This document shows positions 43,474-54,400 of a stretch of DNA of 64,000 nucleotides, piece after piece (positions within the stretch are counted from its first letter, which is position 1; the number at the start of each line of letters is the position of its first letter). Location of the stretch: positions 337,446-401,445 of the forward strand of contig NZ_BMNC01000005.1 of NCBI RefSeq assembly GCF_014646255.1. Direction: 5' to 3'. Below the pieces are notes generated by a model. It did not search any database and was not told the DNA's origin. It saw only the letters and a list, made by a program, of their open reading frames with translations. Source of the DNA: Lentzea pudingi. Its GTDB lineage: Bacteria; Actinomycetota; Actinomycetes; Mycobacteriales; Pseudonocardiaceae. The position numbers were made by a program, and so were the translations under genes.

Positions 43474-44471
43474 GCGCGGACCGCCTTGTTCCGCCGCAAC
43501 AGGACCAGGAACACCGGCCCGCCGAGCAACGCGGTCACCACACCCACGTCGATCTCCTCTCGCGCCATCACCCGCCCGAGCACGTCGGCCAGCAGCAGCA
43601 ACGCCGGCGCGAACACCGCGCAGTACGCCACCACCCACCGCTCGTCGGGCCCGGTGAACACCCGGACCATGTGCGGCGCGACGAGGCCGACGAACACCAA
43701 CGGCCCCACGGCCGCTGTCGCCGCGCCGGCCAGCAGCGTCACCGCGACCAGCGTCAGCAGCTGGGTCCGGCCCGGATGAGCGCCCAGCGACCGTCCCACG
43801 TCGTCGCCGAGCGACAGCACGTTCAACGGCTTCGCCAGCAGGACCGCCAATGCCAGCCCCGCCACCAGGAACGGCGCGACGTCCGTCAGCGTCGCCATGT
43901 CCGCGCGTGCCAGCGCGCCCACGGTCCAGAACCGCATCTGGTCCAGCGCGTTCTGGTCCACCAGGATCACGGCCTGCGTGAACCCGGTCAGGGCGGCCGA
44001 CACCGCCGCACCCGCCAGCGCGAGCCGCACCGATGACGCGCCGGTCCTGCCCGCGATCACGTACAGCACCGTGCCGGCCACGGCGGCACCCGCGAACGCG
44101 AACCAGACGAACGCCCGCAGGTCCGTCACCCCCAGCACGCTGATCGCCAGCACGGCCGCGGCCGAAGCGCCCGCGTTGATGCCGAGCAGGCCGGGATCGG
44201 CGAGCGGGTTGCGGGTCAGCGCCTGCATCAGCGCGCCCGCCACCCCGAGCGCCGCGCCGACCGCGATGCCGATCAGCGTGCGCGGGATCCGCAGCTCCCA
44301 CACGACGAACGCCGAATCGGAGCCGTCACGGGTTGCGAGCACGTCCAGCACCGTCGACAACGGGATCGACCGCGCGCCCACCGCGAGCGACAGCAGCGCC
44401 ACGAGCCCGAGTGCGACCAGGCCGAGCACCAGTCCCGTGGCGCGGGACAGCACAGGGGTCTTGACGCTCAC
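43470..44471 (-). CDS. FecCD family iron-siderophore permease (first subunit)
   Basis: 333 residues. The signature WELRIPRTLIGIAVGAALGVAG, NPLADPGLLGINAGA and the C-terminal AAVGPLVFVGLVAPHMVR are typical of the FepD/FecCD family. Its GTG start overlaps the ligase stop by 4 bases, so aryl activation and ferric-siderophore uptake genes are read together from the iron-controlled promoter near 46.1 kb. Confidence 0.94.
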   Translation of the reverse strand: MSVKTPVLSRATGLVLGLVALGLVALLSLAVGARSIPLSTVLDVLATRDGSDSAFVVWELRIPRTLIGIAVGAALGVAGALMQALTRNPLADPGLLGINAGASAAAVLAISVLGVTDLRAFVWFAFAGAAVAGTVLYVIAGRTGASSVRLALAGAAVSAALTGFTQAVILVDQNALDQMRFWTVGALARADMATLTDVAPFLVAGLALAVLLAKPLNVLSLGDDVGRSLGAHPGRTQLLTLVAVTLLAGAATAAVGPLVFVGLVAPHMVRVFTGPDERWVVAYCAVFAPALLLLADVLGRVMAREEIDVGVVTALLGGPVFLVLLRRNKAVRA

Positions 44472-46075
44472 CCGTTCTCACCGGTGAGCAGACGCACCAG
44501 CGCGACCTTGGAGACCTTGCCGACCTTCGTCTGCGGGAACTCCTCCAGCACCTCGAGCCGGTCCGGCAGCTTGTACGCGGCCACACCGCGCTCCCGCAGG
44601 AACGCCGTGACCTCGCGGAGAGTCGGTGCCTTCTCCCCCTTGACGACGATGAACGCGCACGTGCGTTCGCCCATCACCTCGTCCGGCATGCCGACGACGG
44701 CGGCGTCGTGCACGGCGGGATGCGCGAGCAGGTGGTTCTCCAGCTCCTCCGCGGGGATCTTCTCGCCGCCGCGGTTGATCTGGTCCTTGCGCCTGCCCTC
44801 GACGATCAGGTGCCCGGACGGCAGCTGCCGCACCACGTCACCGGACCGGTAGTAGCCGTCGGCGGTGAACGCGCGCGCGTTGTGCTCGGCGGCGCGGTAG
44901 TAGCCGCGCAGCGTGTACGGGCCGCGGGTGAGCAGCTCGCCGCTCTCACCGGGCCCGACCGGTTCGCCCTCCTCGTCGACGACCAGCAGTTCGTCGGCCG
45001 GGCACAGCGGGGCGCCCTGGGTGGTGGTCTTCAGTTCGTCGGTGTCGTCGAGCCGGGTGAAGTTCAGCAGGCCCTCCGCCATGCCGAACACCTGCTGCAG
45101 GTCGCAGCCCAACGCCTCGCGCACACGCGACGCGGGCTCGGGGTTGAACTTCGCGCCACCGACCTGCAGAAGCTCCAAAGTGGACAGATCAGCGTCCATG
45201 AAGTCGACGACGTCCATCCACAGCAACGCGATCGGCGGCACGACCGCGGTCACCGTCACGCGGTCGCGTTCGATCAGCTCGAACGCGGTGTCCGCGCTGG
45301 GGTCCGGCGCCAGCACGACGGTGCCCCCGGTGGACATCGCGCCCAGCAGACCGGGCGAGGCGAGCGCGAAGTTGTGCGCGGCGGGCAACGCCACCAGGTA
45401 GACGGTGTCCGAGCTGAAGCCGGAGACCTCCGCACTCGCGCGCGCGTTGTAGAGGTAGTCGCTGTGCGTTCGGGGGATGAGCTTCGGCGTGCCCGTCGTG
45501 CCGCCGGAGAGCAGGAACAGCGCGGGCTCGAACGGGTCCGCGGCGGGAAGGTCGATCGGGTCGGCCTCGGGCAGGGGAGCGAACTCGGCCGGGTCGCCGG
45601 CCACGAACACCTGGCGGACCGAGGGCACCGCCTTGGTCACGGTCCTGGCGAGGTCGCGGTAGTCGTAGCCCGCACCGTCGTCCTCGGCGACGAAGTACGC
45701 GACCGCGCCGCTCAGCTCGCAGAGCGGGACGATCTCGCTCTCGCGGTGCGCCGGCAGGGCGAGCACGGGCAGCACCTGGGCGCGCATCAGGCCGAAGAAC
45801 AGAGCGACGAACTCCGGCACGTTCGGCAGCTGCACCAGCACTCGGTCCTGCGGCGCGAGTCCCGCGGCGACGAGGCCGGCGGCGATCCGGTCGGCCCACG
45901 CGTCGAGCTCCGCCCACGTGAAGCGGGTGCCGTCGGCGGCGACGAGCGCGGTCCGATCTGCGTGCTGTTCCGCGCCTTCACGCAGCAGCACGTCGAGCGT
46001 CTGCTCGGCCCAGTACCCCTCCGCCCGGTACCTCTCCGCCAGTGCACCAGGCCAAGGCACGCAGCCGTCCAGCAT
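44468..46075 (-). CDS. Aryl-acid AMP ligase (2,3-dihydroxybenzoate/salicylate adenylation)
   Basis: 535 residues of the DhbE/MbtA/YbtE family. AMP-binding core LLSGGTTGTPKLIPRTHSDYL, then PAAHNFALASPG (His234, Asn235, Ser240), FGMAEGLLNFTRLDD (Leu337), YRSGDVVRQLPSG and the catalytic Lys in QTKVGKVSK. It activates the aryl acid and loads it on an aryl carrier protein. By what I recall of the family, Ser240 is typical for 2,3-dihydroxybenzoate enzymes while Leu337 is typical for salicylate enzymes, so this pocket is mixed. First gene of an operon with two permeases; iron box 31 bases upstream. Confidence 0.93.
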   Translation of the reverse strand: MLDGCVPWPGALAERYRAEGYWAEQTLDVLLREGAEQHADRTALVAADGTRFTWAELDAWADRIAAGLVAAGLAPQDRVLVQLPNVPEFVALFFGLMRAQVLPVLALPAHRESEIVPLCELSGAVAYFVAEDDGAGYDYRDLARTVTKAVPSVRQVFVAGDPAEFAPLPEADPIDLPAADPFEPALFLLSGGTTGTPKLIPRTHSDYLYNARASAEVSGFSSDTVYLVALPAAHNFALASPGLLGAMSTGGTVVLAPDPSADTAFELIERDRVTVTAVVPPIALLWMDVVDFMDADLSTLELLQVGGAKFNPEPASRVREALGCDLQQVFGMAEGLLNFTRLDDTDELKTTTQGAPLCPADELLVVDEEGEPVGPGESGELLTRGPYTLRGYYRAAEHNARAFTADGYYRSGDVVRQLPSGHLIVEGRRKDQINRGGEKIPAEELENHLLAHPAVHDAAVVGMPDEVMGERTCAFIVVKGEKAPTLREVTAFLRERGVAAYKLPDRLEVLEEFPQTKVGKVSKVALVRLLTGENG

Positions 46076-46105
46076 CGTCGACTCCCTGAGATCACGGCAA
46101 GAAAG

Positions 46106-46124
46106 TTAGGCTAGGCTAGCCGAC
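46106..46124. promoter_or_regulatory. Probable IdeR/DtxR iron box between ligase and exporter genes
   Basis: TTAGGCTAGGCTAGCCGAC closely follows the DtxR/IdeR consensus (about 14-15 of 19, with TAGGCTA central). It lies 30 bases from the ligase start and 19 from the exporter start, so one site can control both directions. Confidence 0.85.
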
Positions 46125-46143
46125 ATACTGGAGGGATGGTGCC

Positions 46144-47406
46144 GTGCGCCTCGGTGAACTCATCGTCGATGTCACACCACTGCGCGAGGACCCGGCATAC
46201 CGCCTCGTTTTCGCCGCGCAGACGGTGACCGTGCTGACCACAGCACTGACGAACGTCGCGATCAACCTGCACGTGTACCAGATCACCGGCTCGTCGGTGC
46301 AGGTCGGCCTGGTGGGCCTGGCGTTCGGCGCCGCCCTGCTGGTCGGTCTGCTGACCGGCGGTGTGCTCGCCGACCGGAACGAACGGCGCAAGCTCATCCT
46401 CGGTTCGCGGGTGGTCGTCGCGGTCGTGCTCGGCGGTCTGGCGGTCAACGCGTCGCTCCCGTCGCCGTCGCTGTTGTTCGTCTACGTCGCCGCGGTCATC
46501 GCGGGCGCGGTCGCGGGCGTCGGCGGATCGGCGCTGATGGCCGCAATCCCGTCCACGGTCCGGCCCGTGCACCTCGCGGCCGCGGGAGCCCTGCTGACGC
46601 TGGCGAGCCAGTTCGGCGCGATGATCGGCCCGTCGGTCGCGGGCCTGATCGCGGCCGGACCCGGTGTGGCGGCCTGCTTCGCGATCGACGCGGTCGGCTA
46701 CCTGGTGGGTGTCGCGCTGCTCTGGAAGCTGCCGGCACTGCGCCCGGAGGGCGTCGACGAGGTGAAGGAACACCCCCTGCGGTCCATCGCCGAGGGGTGG
46801 AAGTTCCTGCGCTCCAACGCGATCGTGCGCGGACTGCTGATCATCGACCTGTGGGCGATGGTCTTCGCGATGCCGTACGTGCTGTTCCCGCAGATGGCGG
46901 CCGAGGTGTTCGGCGGCGGCCCGGAAGCGGTGGGGCTGCTGCACACCGCGCCCGCCGTGGGTGCGTTCGTCGGCGGCCTGTTCAGCGGCTGGGTCAACAC
47001 CTTCCGGCACAGCGGCCGCGCGCTGATCGGGGCCGTGCTGCTGTGGGGCCTGTCGATCACCGCGTTCGGCCTGTCCGGGCACCTGTGGCTGGGTCTCGCG
47101 TTCCTGGTGGTCGCGGGCGCGGCCGACACGACGTCCGAGATCCTGCGCCGTGCGCTGTTGCAGCACCACACCCCGGACCGCCTGCAGGGCAGGGTGGGCA
47201 GCCTGTGGCTCGCGCAGGCGACCAGCGGGCCCGCGGTCGGCGGCGCGGAGGCCGGTCTGGCCGCGCGGCTGCTCGGCCCGGGGCTGGGCATCGCGGCCGG
47301 CGGTGTCATCTGCGTCGCGGGCGTCGTCCTGGTCGCACTGACCATGCCCGGTCTGCGTCGCGCGAACCTGCGGGGTGACGCGTGTTCGCAGACCTCCCCG
47401 GCATAA
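46144..47406 (+). CDS. MFS siderophore exporter (EntS-like)
   Basis: 420 residues, GTG start with GGAGG eight bases upstream. It has twelve hydrophobic helices and the EntS-like start PAYRLVFAAQTVTVLTTALTNVAINLHVYQITGSS (in pieces: VFAAQTVTVLTTALTN, VYQITGSSVQVGL), and GGVLADRNERRKLILGSR in loop 2-3. EntS exports enterobactin; this homologue should export the siderophore made by the neighbouring NRPS. Its stop lies 25 bases inside the following hydrolase gene, so the two are coupled. Confidence 0.92.
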   Translation: MRLGELIVDVTPLREDPAYRLVFAAQTVTVLTTALTNVAINLHVYQITGSSVQVGLVGLAFGAALLVGLLTGGVLADRNERRKLILGSRVVVAVVLGGLAVNASLPSPSLLFVYVAAVIAGAVAGVGGSALMAAIPSTVRPVHLAAAGALLTLASQFGAMIGPSVAGLIAAGPGVAACFAIDAVGYLVGVALLWKLPALRPEGVDEVKEHPLRSIAEGWKFLRSNAIVRGLLIIDLWAMVFAMPYVLFPQMAAEVFGGGPEAVGLLHTAPAVGAFVGGLFSGWVNTFRHSGRALIGAVLLWGLSITAFGLSGHLWLGLAFLVVAGAADTTSEILRRALLQHHTPDRLQGRVGSLWLAQATSGPAVGGAEAGLAARLLGPGLGIAAGGVICVAGVVLVALTMPGLRRANLRGDACSQTSPA

Positions 47407-48188
47407 AGCTCTCCTACGACGACACGGGTTCCGGCGAACCCGTGGTGCTCGTGATGGGCGCGGGTGCGAGCGGCAGGGTGTGGCACCTGCACCAGGTGCC
47501 CGCCCTCGTCGAGGCCGGCTACCGCGTGATCACCTTCGACAACAGGGGAATCTCCCCCGCCGAGCCCGGGTTCACCGTCGACGACCTGGTCGCGGACACG
47601 GCAGGGCTCGTCGAACACCTGGGGCTCGGCCCGTGCCGGCTCGTGGGCACCTCGATGGGCGCTCAGGTCGTGGCGGAGCTGGCGCTGGCCCGCCCGGACC
47701 TCGTGTCCCAGGCCGTGCTGATGGCCACCCGCGGGCGGCCGGACGTGATGCGCGCGGCGATGGGGCTGGCGGAGAAGGAAGTGGTCGACTCCGGCGTCGA
47801 GATCCCGCCGCGCCAGGAAGCCGTCGACCGGGCGCTGCGCAACCTGTCACCGCACACGCTGAACGACGACGCGGCGATCTCCGACTGGCTCGACGTCTTC
47901 GAGATGTCACCGATCCTGTGGACACCGGGGCTGCGCGCGCAGCTCGACCTCGACATCGCGCTCGAATCGAGCCGGCTGGCCGCCTATGCGGACATTCAGG
48001 TGCCTTGTCTGGTCGTCGGTTTCGCCGACGATCTTCGCCTTCCGCCGCACCTGTCCCAGGAGGTCGCCGAGGCGATTCCCGGTGCCCGGTACGTGGAACT
48101 GGAGCGCTGCGGCCATTACGGCTACCTGGAGCGGCCGGACGTGGTCAACGCCGCAGTTCTGGAGTTCTTCGCCGCTGGACACCGTTAG
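47382..48188 (+). CDS. Alpha/beta hydrolase in the siderophore operon
   Basis: 268 residues, GTG start, overlapping the exporter by 25 bases. The oxyanion region is VMGAGASGRVWHLHQVP and FDNRGISP; the nucleophile elbow is GTSMGAQ (Ser near residue 91); the acid and base are in VVGFADDLRLP (about 214) and CGHYGYLERPDVV (about 246). The fold looks like an esterase or lactonase, not a type II thioesterase. In this context it may hydrolyse the ferric siderophore or edit the assembly line. Specific substrate unknown. Confidence 0.88.
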   Translation: MFADLPGIKLSYDDTGSGEPVVLVMGAGASGRVWHLHQVPALVEAGYRVITFDNRGISPAEPGFTVDDLVADTAGLVEHLGLGPCRLVGTSMGAQVVAELALARPDLVSQAVLMATRGRPDVMRAAMGLAEKEVVDSGVEIPPRQEAVDRALRNLSPHTLNDDAAISDWLDVFEMSPILWTPGLRAQLDLDIALESSRLAAYADIQVPCLVVGFADDLRLPPHLSQEVAEAIPGARYVELERCGHYGYLERPDVVNAAVLEFFAAGHR

Positions 48189-48199
48189 ACCCACCTAAC

Positions 48200-48218
48200 T
48201 AAGGTAAGCCTCAGTTAA
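48200..48218 (+). promoter_or_regulatory. Probable IdeR/DtxR iron box before mbtH-NRPS
   Basis: TAAGGTAAGCCTCAGTTAA agrees with the consensus TWAGGTWAGSCTWACCTWA at about 16 of 19 positions. It lies 21 bases before the mbtH start and should repress the NRPS operon when iron is sufficient. Confidence 0.87.
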
Positions 48219-48239
48219 CCCGTCTGGCTGGAGGCTGCA

Positions 48240-48446
48240 GTGACGAACCCCTTCGACGACGACAACGGGCGTTTCTACGCGTTGGTCAACGACGAGGGCC
48301 AGTTCTCGCTGTGGCCCACGTTCGCCGAGGTGCCCCAGGGCTGGCGGGTCGTCTTCGGCGAGGACACCCGCGAAGCCTGCCTGGCGCACATCGAGTCGAG
48401 CTGGACGGACATGCGTCCGCTCAGCCTCGTCCGCGGCGAGCGCTGA
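48240..48446 (+). CDS. mbtH: MbtH-like protein
   Basis: 68 residues, GTG start with GGAGGC upstream. It has the family signature: NPFDDDNGRFYALVNDEG, then FSLWPTFAEVPQGWRVVFGED and HIESSWTDMRP. The conserved Ser-Leu-Trp-Pro and Pro-x-Gly-Trp are intact. MbtH-like proteins bind A domains and are needed for their folding or activity. It is 3 bases from the first NRPS gene. Confidence 0.97.
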   Translation: MTNPFDDDNGRFYALVNDEGQFSLWPTFAEVPQGWRVVFGEDTREACLAHIESSWTDMRPLSLVRGER

Positions 48447-48449
48447 GGC

Positions 48450-51400
48450 GTGACGTCGAACGTTGAAGACGTCCTCGCGCTGACCCCTCTCCAGCAGGGC
48501 ATGGTGTTCCACGCCCTGCTCGGCGAGGGTGTCGACGTCTACACCGTGCAGACCGTGCTGCACCTTTCGGCCGGCGTGGACGCGGATCGGCTGCGCACCG
48601 CCGCCGAGCAGCTGATGCGGCGTCACGCGGTGCTGCGCGCGTCGTTCCGCACGCAGTCCTCCGGCCAGTTCGTGCAGGTCGTGTTCCGTTCGGCGGACCT
48701 CCCGTGGCGCGAGACCGACTGCGCTGATCCCGAAGCGTTGCGGCGCCTGCTGGACGCGGACCGCACGGCGCCGTTCGACCTGGGCAGGCCGCCGCTGGTC
48801 CGCTTCACGCTGGCGCGCACCGCAACCGGTCCCGTGCTCGTCATCTCGGCGCACCACCTGCTGTGGGACGGCTGGTCCGCCCCTGTGCTCGTGCGCGAGC
48901 TGCTGACCCTGTACTCGGGCGGGGAACTGCCGCCCGTCCGGCCGTTCCGCGACTACCTGAGCTGGCTGTCCAAACAGGACACGGCAGCCGCCTCCCGTGC
49001 GTGGGCCGAAGCGCTCGCCGGACTGGACGGCGCCACGCTCGTCGCCTCGGACGCCGCGCCCTCCGGATTGCCCTCCTTCCTCGACACCGCACTCCCCGCC
49101 TCGACGACGGCCGCACTGACCCGCGTCGCCCGTGACCGCGGCCTCACCGTGAACTCCGTCGTGCAGGCGGCGTGGGCTCTCGTGCTGGGAGAGCAGACCG
49201 GCCGCGAGGACGTCGTCTTCGGCGCCACCGTCTCCGGCCGCCACCCCGACGTGCCCGGCGTCGAGTCGATCGTCGGCATGCTGATCAACACCGTGCCGGC
49301 CCGCATCCGCCTGTCCCCCGGCGAAACGCTCGCCGAGCTGGTCGCCCGCGTGCAGGCCGAGCAGGCCGCCCTGCTCGACCACCAGCACCTCGGCCTCGCG
49401 GACATCCAGAAGGCCGCCGGCCGGCAGGCGCTGTTCGACACGCTCCTGGTCTTCGAGAGCTACCCCGGCACCGACTTCGAGGACTCGTTGCTGACCGCGA
49501 TCGAGTCGCAGGACGCCACGCACTACCCGCTGGCCCTGCTGGTCGTCCCCGGCGAGTCGCTGTCGCTGCGCTTCGCCCACGACCCGGCCCGCTTCCCCGC
49601 CGTCGACCGCGTCGCCGCGCGCCTGCGGGACGTGCTGGAGCGGTTCGCCGCCACCCCGGACCTGCTCGTGGCCCGCCTCGAACCGCTCTCCCCCGCCGAA
49701 CTGCCGAACTCGACCGCGCACCCGGTGCCGGACACGACCCTGGTGGAGCTGTTCTCCCAGCAGGTCGCCCGCACCCCGGACGCCACCGCGGTGGTGTTCG
49801 GGGACTCGTCGCTGACCTACGCCGAACTGGACGCGCGAGTCGGGGAACTGGCCGGTCAGCTCGCGGCTCGTGGCGTGCGGCCCGGCTCGATCGTCGGCGT
49901 GCACCTGGACCGCTCGTTCGAACTGATCATCGCTTTGCACGCCGTTCAGCGCGCGGGCGCGGCCTACCTGCCGCTCGACCCGTCCTACCCGGCCGACCGC
50001 CTGGCGATGATGATCGAGGACGCCCAGCCCGTCGTGGTGCTGGAGCCGGGCCTGCTCGACGGCCCGACGGCTCCGGTGCGGCGGCCGACGCCTCGTGACA
50101 CCGCGTACGTGATCTACACGTCCGGCTCCACCGGCCGCCCCAAGGGTGTCGTGGTGTCGCAGCGGTCGATCGTGAACCACCTGCTGTGGATGCAGGCCGA
50201 GTACCAGCTCACCGCGGACGACCGGGTGCTGCAGAAGACGCCGTCGTCGTTCGACATCTCGGTGTGGGAGTTCTTCTGGCCGCTCCTCACCGGCGCGGTG
50301 CTGGTCGTCGCCAAGCCGGAAGGCCACAAGGACCCGGCGTACCTGGCCGACCTGATCGACCGCGAGCGCATCACGACCATCCACTTCGTGCCGTCGATGT
50401 TCCGCGCGTTCGTCGAGTCCGGCGCCCGGCCCGAATCGTTGCAGCGCATCATCCTCGTCGGTGAGGCCCTGCCCTCCGATCTCGGCGGTGCGCTGCCGCA
50501 CGTGCACAACCTCTACGGGCCAACGGAAGCGACCCTCCAGATCACGTACTGGCCCGCGTCGGCCGGCCTCGGCAACGGCACGGTGCCGATCGGTGTGCCG
50601 TGCTGGAACAGCCAGGTCCACGTGCTCGACCGGTACCTGCGCCCGGTCCCCGAGGGCGTGGCGGGCGAGCTGTACCTGGCGGGCGTCCAGCTCGCCGACG
50701 GGTACCTGAACCGGCCGGGCCTGACCGCCGGACGCTTCGTCGCCAGCCCTTTCGTTCCCGGAGAACGGCTCTACCGCACCGGTGACGTGGTGCGGTGGAA
50801 CGGCGTGGCCCTGGAGTACCTGGGCCGGTCGGACGACCAGGTGAAGATCCGCGGCATCCGCGTGGAGATGGGCGAGATCGAGGCCGCCCTGATGGCGTTG
50901 CCAGGGGTGCGTGCGGCGGCGGCTCACGTGTTCGCCGAACGCCAGCAGCTCGTCGGGTACGTGGTCGGCGAAGGCCTCGGGGACGTCCGGCGTGCGCTGC
51001 GGGAGGTGCTGCCGGAGCAGCTGGTGCCGTCGGCGATCGTCGTGCTGGACGAGATGCCTCTGACGCCGAACGGCAAGCTGGACCGCAAGGCGCTGCCGTC
51101 GCCCGAGGTGGCGGAGTCCGCCGGGGAGGCGGCCCGCGACCCGCGCGAGCAGGTGCTGGCAGGGCTCTTCGCCGACGTGCTCGGTGTCGAGCGGGTCGGC
51201 CGGGACGACGACTTCTTCGCGCTGGGCGGGCATTCGCTCCTCGCGACGAAGCTGGTCAGCCGGATCCGCCGCACGCTGAACGCCGACCTGCGGATCCGCG
51301 CGGTGTTCGACGCGCCCACGGTCGCCCGGCTGGCCCGGTTGCTGGACGGCGGTTCCGAGCGTCCGGAGCTGACGGCTCGGCAACGGTCCGCGATCGTGCC

Positions 51401-54400
51401 GATGTCCGCGGCGCAACGCAGTCTGTGGTTCCTCCACCGGCTGGAGGGACCGGACGCCACGTACAACGTGCCGTTCGCGGCCCGGCTGACCGGACCGCTC
51501 GACGCCGACGCCCTGGACGCCGCGCTGAGCGACGTCGTGGCTCGGCACGAGTCACTGCGAACGCTGTTGTCCGACGAGGGCCAGCGCGTGCAGGACGCAC
51601 CTGTCGTCGAGGCGGTTCGGCGATCCGGCCTGTCCGAGACCGAGTTCGTCGCGGCCGCCACGAGCCGGCCGTTCCTGCTCGACCAGGAGATCCCGTTCCG
51701 CGCCGAACTCCTGACCACCGGCCCCGAGGACCACGTCCTCACCCTCGTCGTGCACCACTCCGCGGCGGACGAGTGGTCGGCCCGCCCGTTGTTCCGCGAC
51801 CTGGCCACCGCCTACGCGTCGCGGCGAGCGGGCGAGGCCCCGCAGTGGTCACCGCTACCGGTCCAGTACGCGGACTTCGCGCTGTGGCAGCAAGATCTCG
51901 TCACGGACGGTGAACGCGCGTACTGGGCGAAGAAGCTCGAAGGTCTCCCCGAGGAGATCGCACTGCCCGCCGACCGCCCGCGTCCTCGTGCGGCGACCCG
52001 CAAGGCGGGCAGCGTCACCGTCGAGTTCCCCCTGGGCCTCGCCGGCCGGATGCGCGCGCTGGGCCGCAAGCTCGGCGTCACCGAGCTGATGATCGGCCAG
52101 GCGGCCACCGCCGTCCTGCTGTCCGCGATGGGTGCGGGCGAGGACGTGCCGCTGGGCACCCCGGTCGCCGGTCGCACCGATGCCGCGCTGGACGAGCTCG
52201 TCGGGTACTTCGTCAACACGCTCGTGCTGCGCACCGACGTGTCCGGCAACCCGGCGTTCCGCGAGTTGCTGGCACGGGTGCGCGACGCCGACCTCGACGC
52301 GTTCTCGCACCAGGACCTGCCGTTCGAGCAGGTGGTCGACGCGCTCAGCCCGCCGCGGTCGCCGGGCAGGCACCCGCTCTTCCAGGTCATGGTGTCGCGC
52401 AGGGACGACGGCGCGACCGACCTCGCGCTGGCGGACCTCACCGCCGAGCCGATCGCCACCGGCATCACCGGGGCGAAGTTCGACCTGGCGTTCCACTTCG
52501 GCGACGACGACTGCGTGATCACCTACTCGGCCGACCGGTTCGAAAAGTCCACTGTGGACTCGCTGGCGTGCAGGCTCGTCAAGGTGCTCACGACGTTCGT
52601 CGCGAAGCCGGAGCAGCGGATCAGCACCGTCGACCTGCTCGACGACACCGAACGCGCCGTGCTCGACGGGTTCAACGACACTGCGGAGGAACGGCGGGCG
52701 ACCACCCTCACCGCGCTGGTCGAGGAGCAGGTGGCCCGCACCCCGGACGTCGTCGCGGTCGAGTTCCACGAGCGGTCGCTGACCTACGCCGAGCTCAACG
52801 CCAGGGCCAACCACCTGGCCCGCCGGCTCCAGGAGGCGGGCGTCGGGCCGGAGCGCACGGTCGGCATGCACTGGGAGCGCTCGCTCGAACTGGTCGTCGG
52901 GCTGCTCGCCGTCGAGAAGGCGGGTGGTGCGTTCGTGCCGCTCGAGCCCTCGTGGCCGGCGCAGCGGATCGCCGAGGTCGCGGACAGCGCGCAGTTGACC
53001 GCCGTGCTGAGCGGGCCGTCGCACGACGAAACGGTGCAGGGCTTGAACGTCCCGGTGCTGCACGTCGACCTCGACGCCGAGGACCCGGCGAACCTCGACG
53101 TCGAGATCGAGCCGGAGAGCCTCGCGTACGTGATCTACACGTCCGGGTCGACCGGCACGCCCAAGGGCGCGATGATCCGGCACCGGGCCATCACGCACCG
53201 GCTGCTGTGGCAGCGGGAACTGCTCGGCTTCGGGCCGGGCGACGGCGGGTTGTTCAAGGCCCCGCTCGGGTTCGACATCTCGATCAACGAGGTGTTCCTG
53301 CCGCTCACCACCGGCGCCAAGCTCGTCATCGCCGAACCCGGCGGTGAGCGCGACATCGACTACCTGCTCGGGATCATCGAGCGGCACCGCGTCACCTACA
53401 CCTACCTGCCGTCGTCGATCCTCGACCTGCTGATCGGCCTCCCGGACTTCGAGCGGCGCGGGCAGTCGCTCCAGCACGTCTGGTGCGGCGGCGAGGTGCT
53501 CACGCCGGAGCTGTTCGCGAGGTTCCGCACGGTCAGCGACGCCGTGATGTACCACGGCTACGGCCCGGCCGAGGCGACGATCGGCGTCAGCCACGTCGTG
53601 TACCGCGAGCCGAGCGCCATGCGCGGTGCGGTGTCGATCGGCCGCCCGAACGGCAACACGCGGTTGCACGTGCTCGACCCGAACCTGCGGCGAGTGCCCG
53701 TCGGCGTGCCCGGCGAGCTGTACGCCGGTGGCGTGTACCTGGGCCGCGGTTACATCAACGACCCGCGCCGCACGGCCGCCGCGTTCGTCGCCGATCCGTT
53801 CGGACCGCCCGGATCTCGCCTGTACCGCACCGGTGACCTGGCGCGCTGGTGCCCGGACGGCACGCTCGAGTTCCTCGGCCGCGCCGACAACCAGATCAAG
53901 ATCCGCGGCATGCGGGTCGAGCTGGAGGAGATCGAGGCCGTCCTCGAACAGCACCCGGCCGTGCGCCGCGCGGTGGTGCTGCTGCGCGACAAGCGTCTCG
54001 TGGGCTACCACGTCGGGTCCGAAGCAGACGGTCTGGGCGACTGGCTGCGGACCCGCCTGCCCGACCACATGGTGCCGCAGCGGTTCCTGTTCCTGGACGA
54101 GTTCCCGCTGATGCCGTCGGGCAAGGTGAACCGCAAGGCGCTGCCGGAACCTCCCGCCGAGGAAAGCACAGGCAGGGACGCGGAGACTGCGGCGGAGAAG
54201 CTGCTGTGCGGGATCATGGCCGAGGTGCTGAAGGTCGAACGGGTCAGCCCGGACGACAACTTCTTCTCACTCGGCGGCGACAGCATCCTGTCCATCCAGT
54301 TCGTGGGCCGGGCGCGCGCGGCAGGCCTGCGGGTCTCGCCGCGCCAGGTCTTCGAGTTCCAGAACGCCGCCGCGCTGGCTCGGGTGGCCGGCGAACCGCC

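Noticed and set aside
47382..48188. Type II thioesterase for the NRPS
   Set aside because: The elbow is GTSMGAQ and the overall pattern follows lactonase/esterase-like hydrolases; the typical thioesterase II GHSMGA-type sequence and its context residues are not seen.
48195..51548. 1117-residue open frame antisense to NRPS1
   Set aside because: A shadow of high-GC codon bias. Its translation is Arg/Val/Gln-rich with no domain, and it is covered by a confident NRPS on the other strand. The same applies to the 1467-residue frame at 55739-60142.
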